64,000 bases of DNA from Betaproteobacteria bacterium. Lineage in GTDB: Bacteria > Pseudomonadota > Gammaproteobacteria > Burkholderiales > Usitatibacteraceae. Both the position numbers and the translations under genes were made by a program. Within the stretch, counting starts at the first letter, position 1, and every line of letters begins with the position of its first letter. The notes beneath the pieces were generated by a model. That model searched no databases and was not told where the DNA came from. It worked only from the letters and a program-made list of their open reading frames with translations. The stretch spans positions 62,001 to 126,000 of the forward strand of contig JAEUMY010000007.1 in NCBI GenBank assembly GCA_016791265.1. The letters run 5' to 3'. Positions 62,891-64,000 of the stretch are shown here, piece after piece.

Positions 62891-63616
62891 ATGACCGCAA
62901 AAATCCCCAAGCTCAGCGATCCCGAAAAAATCATCCAGGCAGCCAATTCGGCGCGCGAATCATGGCGCATGTTCGAGATCATGTCCGAGTTCGTGCAGGC
63001 GACGGAGACGCTGGCGCTGATCAAGCCGGCGGTGTCGATTTTCGGCAGCGCGCGCACCCCCGTGGACCACCCGTACTACGCCCTGTCGGAGAAAGTGTCG
63101 CGCCTCCTCTCCGACGCGGGCTTCGCGGTGATTTCCGGCGGCGGGCCGGGCATCATGGAGGCGGCCAACAAGGGCGCCTTTGCGGGCAAGTCGCCCGCCG
63201 TGGGGCTGAACATCCGCCTGCCGCACGAGCAGCACGCGAATCCGTATCAGGACATCGGCCATACGTTCCAGCATTTCTTCACGCGCAAGGTGATGTTCGT
63301 GAAGTCGTCGTCGGCCTATGTGGTGATGCCGGGCGGGTTCGGCACGCTGGATGAATTGTTCGAGGCGCTGACGCTGGTGCAGACGGGCAAGACGCGCACG
63401 ATTCCGATCATTCTCATGGTGCGCGACTTCTGGGCGCCGCTCCTGGACTGGTTCAAGCACACGCTGGTGAAGGAAGGCATGATCAAGGCGGACGACCTGA
63501 ACCTGATTCAGGTGATCGAAGACCCGCAGGCGGTGGTGGACGCGATCTTCGATCACTACGCGGTGCGCGGCTTCGACCTGTCGCCGACGGAGCGGGCGAT
63601 GGAGATGAATCTCTGA
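62891..63616 (+). CDS. LOG family protein (TIGR00730-type)
   Basis: 241 aa. SGGGPGIMEAANKGAF near 88 and VMPGGFGTLDELFEALT near 146 are the invariant PGGxGTxxE and GGGxGxM blocks of cytokinin riboside 5'-monophosphate phosphoribohydrolases; bacterial members act on purine monophosphates. Divergent from polA, a common beta neighbour pair. Confidence 0.9.
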   Translation: MTAKIPKLSDPEKIIQAANSARESWRMFEIMSEFVQATETLALIKPAVSIFGSARTPVDHPYYALSEKVSRLLSDAGFAVISGGGPGIMEAANKGAFAGKSPAVGLNIRLPHEQHANPYQDIGHTFQHFFTRKVMFVKSSSAYVVMPGGFGTLDELFEALTLVQTGKTRTIPIILMVRDFWAPLLDWFKHTLVKEGMIKADDLNLIQVIEDPQAVVDAIFDHYAVRGFDLSPTERAMEMNL

Positions 63617-63665
63617 TCTGTTGGGTAGGCGGTAGGCGCGAGGCGGAAGGCGGTGGGTGGGCCTT

Positions 63666-63677
63666 GCGAATATTCGC
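63666..63677. repeat. Iterated palindrome, intergenic
   Basis: Exact copy with flanking T and A, upstream of the DUF2782 gene and just behind a GGCGG-rich simple-sequence stretch (63625-63660). Confidence 0.95.
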
Positions 63678-63754
63678 ATTCGACGTGATCTGGCTCAGAA
63701 AGCGGTCATGGGCGGGTGCTAAACTCGCAGCGATGGCCCAAGGAGGGCCCTGCC

Positions 63755-64000
63755 ATGACCCGCAAACCGTTTCGTTTGAATCTCTGCCTGCTGACTGCCG
63801 TGCTGGCCGCAACGCTTGCGTTGCCGGCCGCCGCGCAGACTGCCCCCTCATCCGCGCCGAAGAAGCCACCCCGCCCGGCCAATCTGGAAAAGCTGGAGGA
63901 TGTGCCGCCGCCGCCGAACACGCTGATCGACCCGAAGGTGAAGCCGGAAGAAACCATCCGCGAGGAGGGCGGCAAAAAGATCATCGAATACCGCATGAAG
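63755..64000 (+). CDS. DUF2782 domain-containing exported protein, 3' truncated by window edge
   Basis: 82 codons visible. Signal peptide LLTAVLAATLALPAAAQ, then PPPPNTLIDPKVKPEETIREEGGKKIIEYRMK, the start of DUF2782. AAGGAGG precedes the ATG. DUF2782 genes commonly adjoin polA in betaproteobacteria. Function unknown. Confidence 0.87.
   Translation, partial: MTRKPFRLNLCLLTAVLAATLALPAAAQTAPSSAPKKPPRPANLEKLEDVPPPPNTLIDPKVKPEETIREEGGKKIIEYRMK

Overview
The window looks like chromosome from a high-GC betaproteobacterium. The support is the gene order dusB-fis-purH, a small Trp-rich protein of the betaproteobacterial TIGR04438 type, the usual beta neighbourhood of polA (DUF2782 protein, LOG protein), and complete Liv-type transport and haem/purine genes. 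The genus cannot be named from sequence alone. No rRNA, tRNA, CRISPR array or intact IS was found.

Layout. 0-7.7 kb: tail of an oxoprolinase/hydantoinase B, then dusB-fis, purH, a small insert gene, purD, hemF and ecsC. 7.8-13.4 kb: branched-chain amino-acid ABC transporter livHMGF, its binding protein with a clear promoter and terminator, and a small cytochrome c. 13.6-20.5 kb: mixed small enzymes and regulators (OsmC, aldo/keto reductase, FMN protein, questin-oxidase-like, ParA-like, HxlR, cytochrome P460, MFS, VOC). 20.7-26.9 kb: an operon linking DUF4178, DUF350, a membrane spermidine-synthase-like enzyme, a Tat-exported FAD amine-oxidase-like lipoprotein and DUF924. 27-40.7 kb: M28 peptidase, SDR/LysR pair, LytS/LytTR pair, HAF-repeat secreted protein, a two-component operon with a PfpI protein, cytochrome, aspartyl-protease-like and BNR proteins. 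40.8-54 kb: accessory stretch with AT-richer orphan genes, two ilvD 3' remnants, HicB, PIN and zeta-type toxin-antitoxin genes, a frameshifted SEC-C gene, a collapsed second zeta locus, two copies of a MITE with direct repeats, a TPR-GAF-GGDEF cyclase, VapBC and a caspase-like protein. 55.2-60 kb: an AT-richer five-gene island directly behind polA (nucleotidyltransferase-like, DUF262, C5 DNA methyltransferase, DUF3883-like nuclease candidate, Vsr). 60-64 kb: polA, a LOG protein and the start of a DUF2782 protein.

The most striking signal is a 12-bp palindrome, GCGAATATTCGC, present 25 times exactly, with further near copies. About 15 of the 25 lie in the small intergenic fraction. Copies inside genes are read in several frames (ANIR, EYS, RIF). 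It is absent from the 55-60 kb defence island and dense between 36.7 and 45.9 kb. It behaves like a genome-wide iterated palindrome rather than a gene-specific operator; its function is unknown to me.
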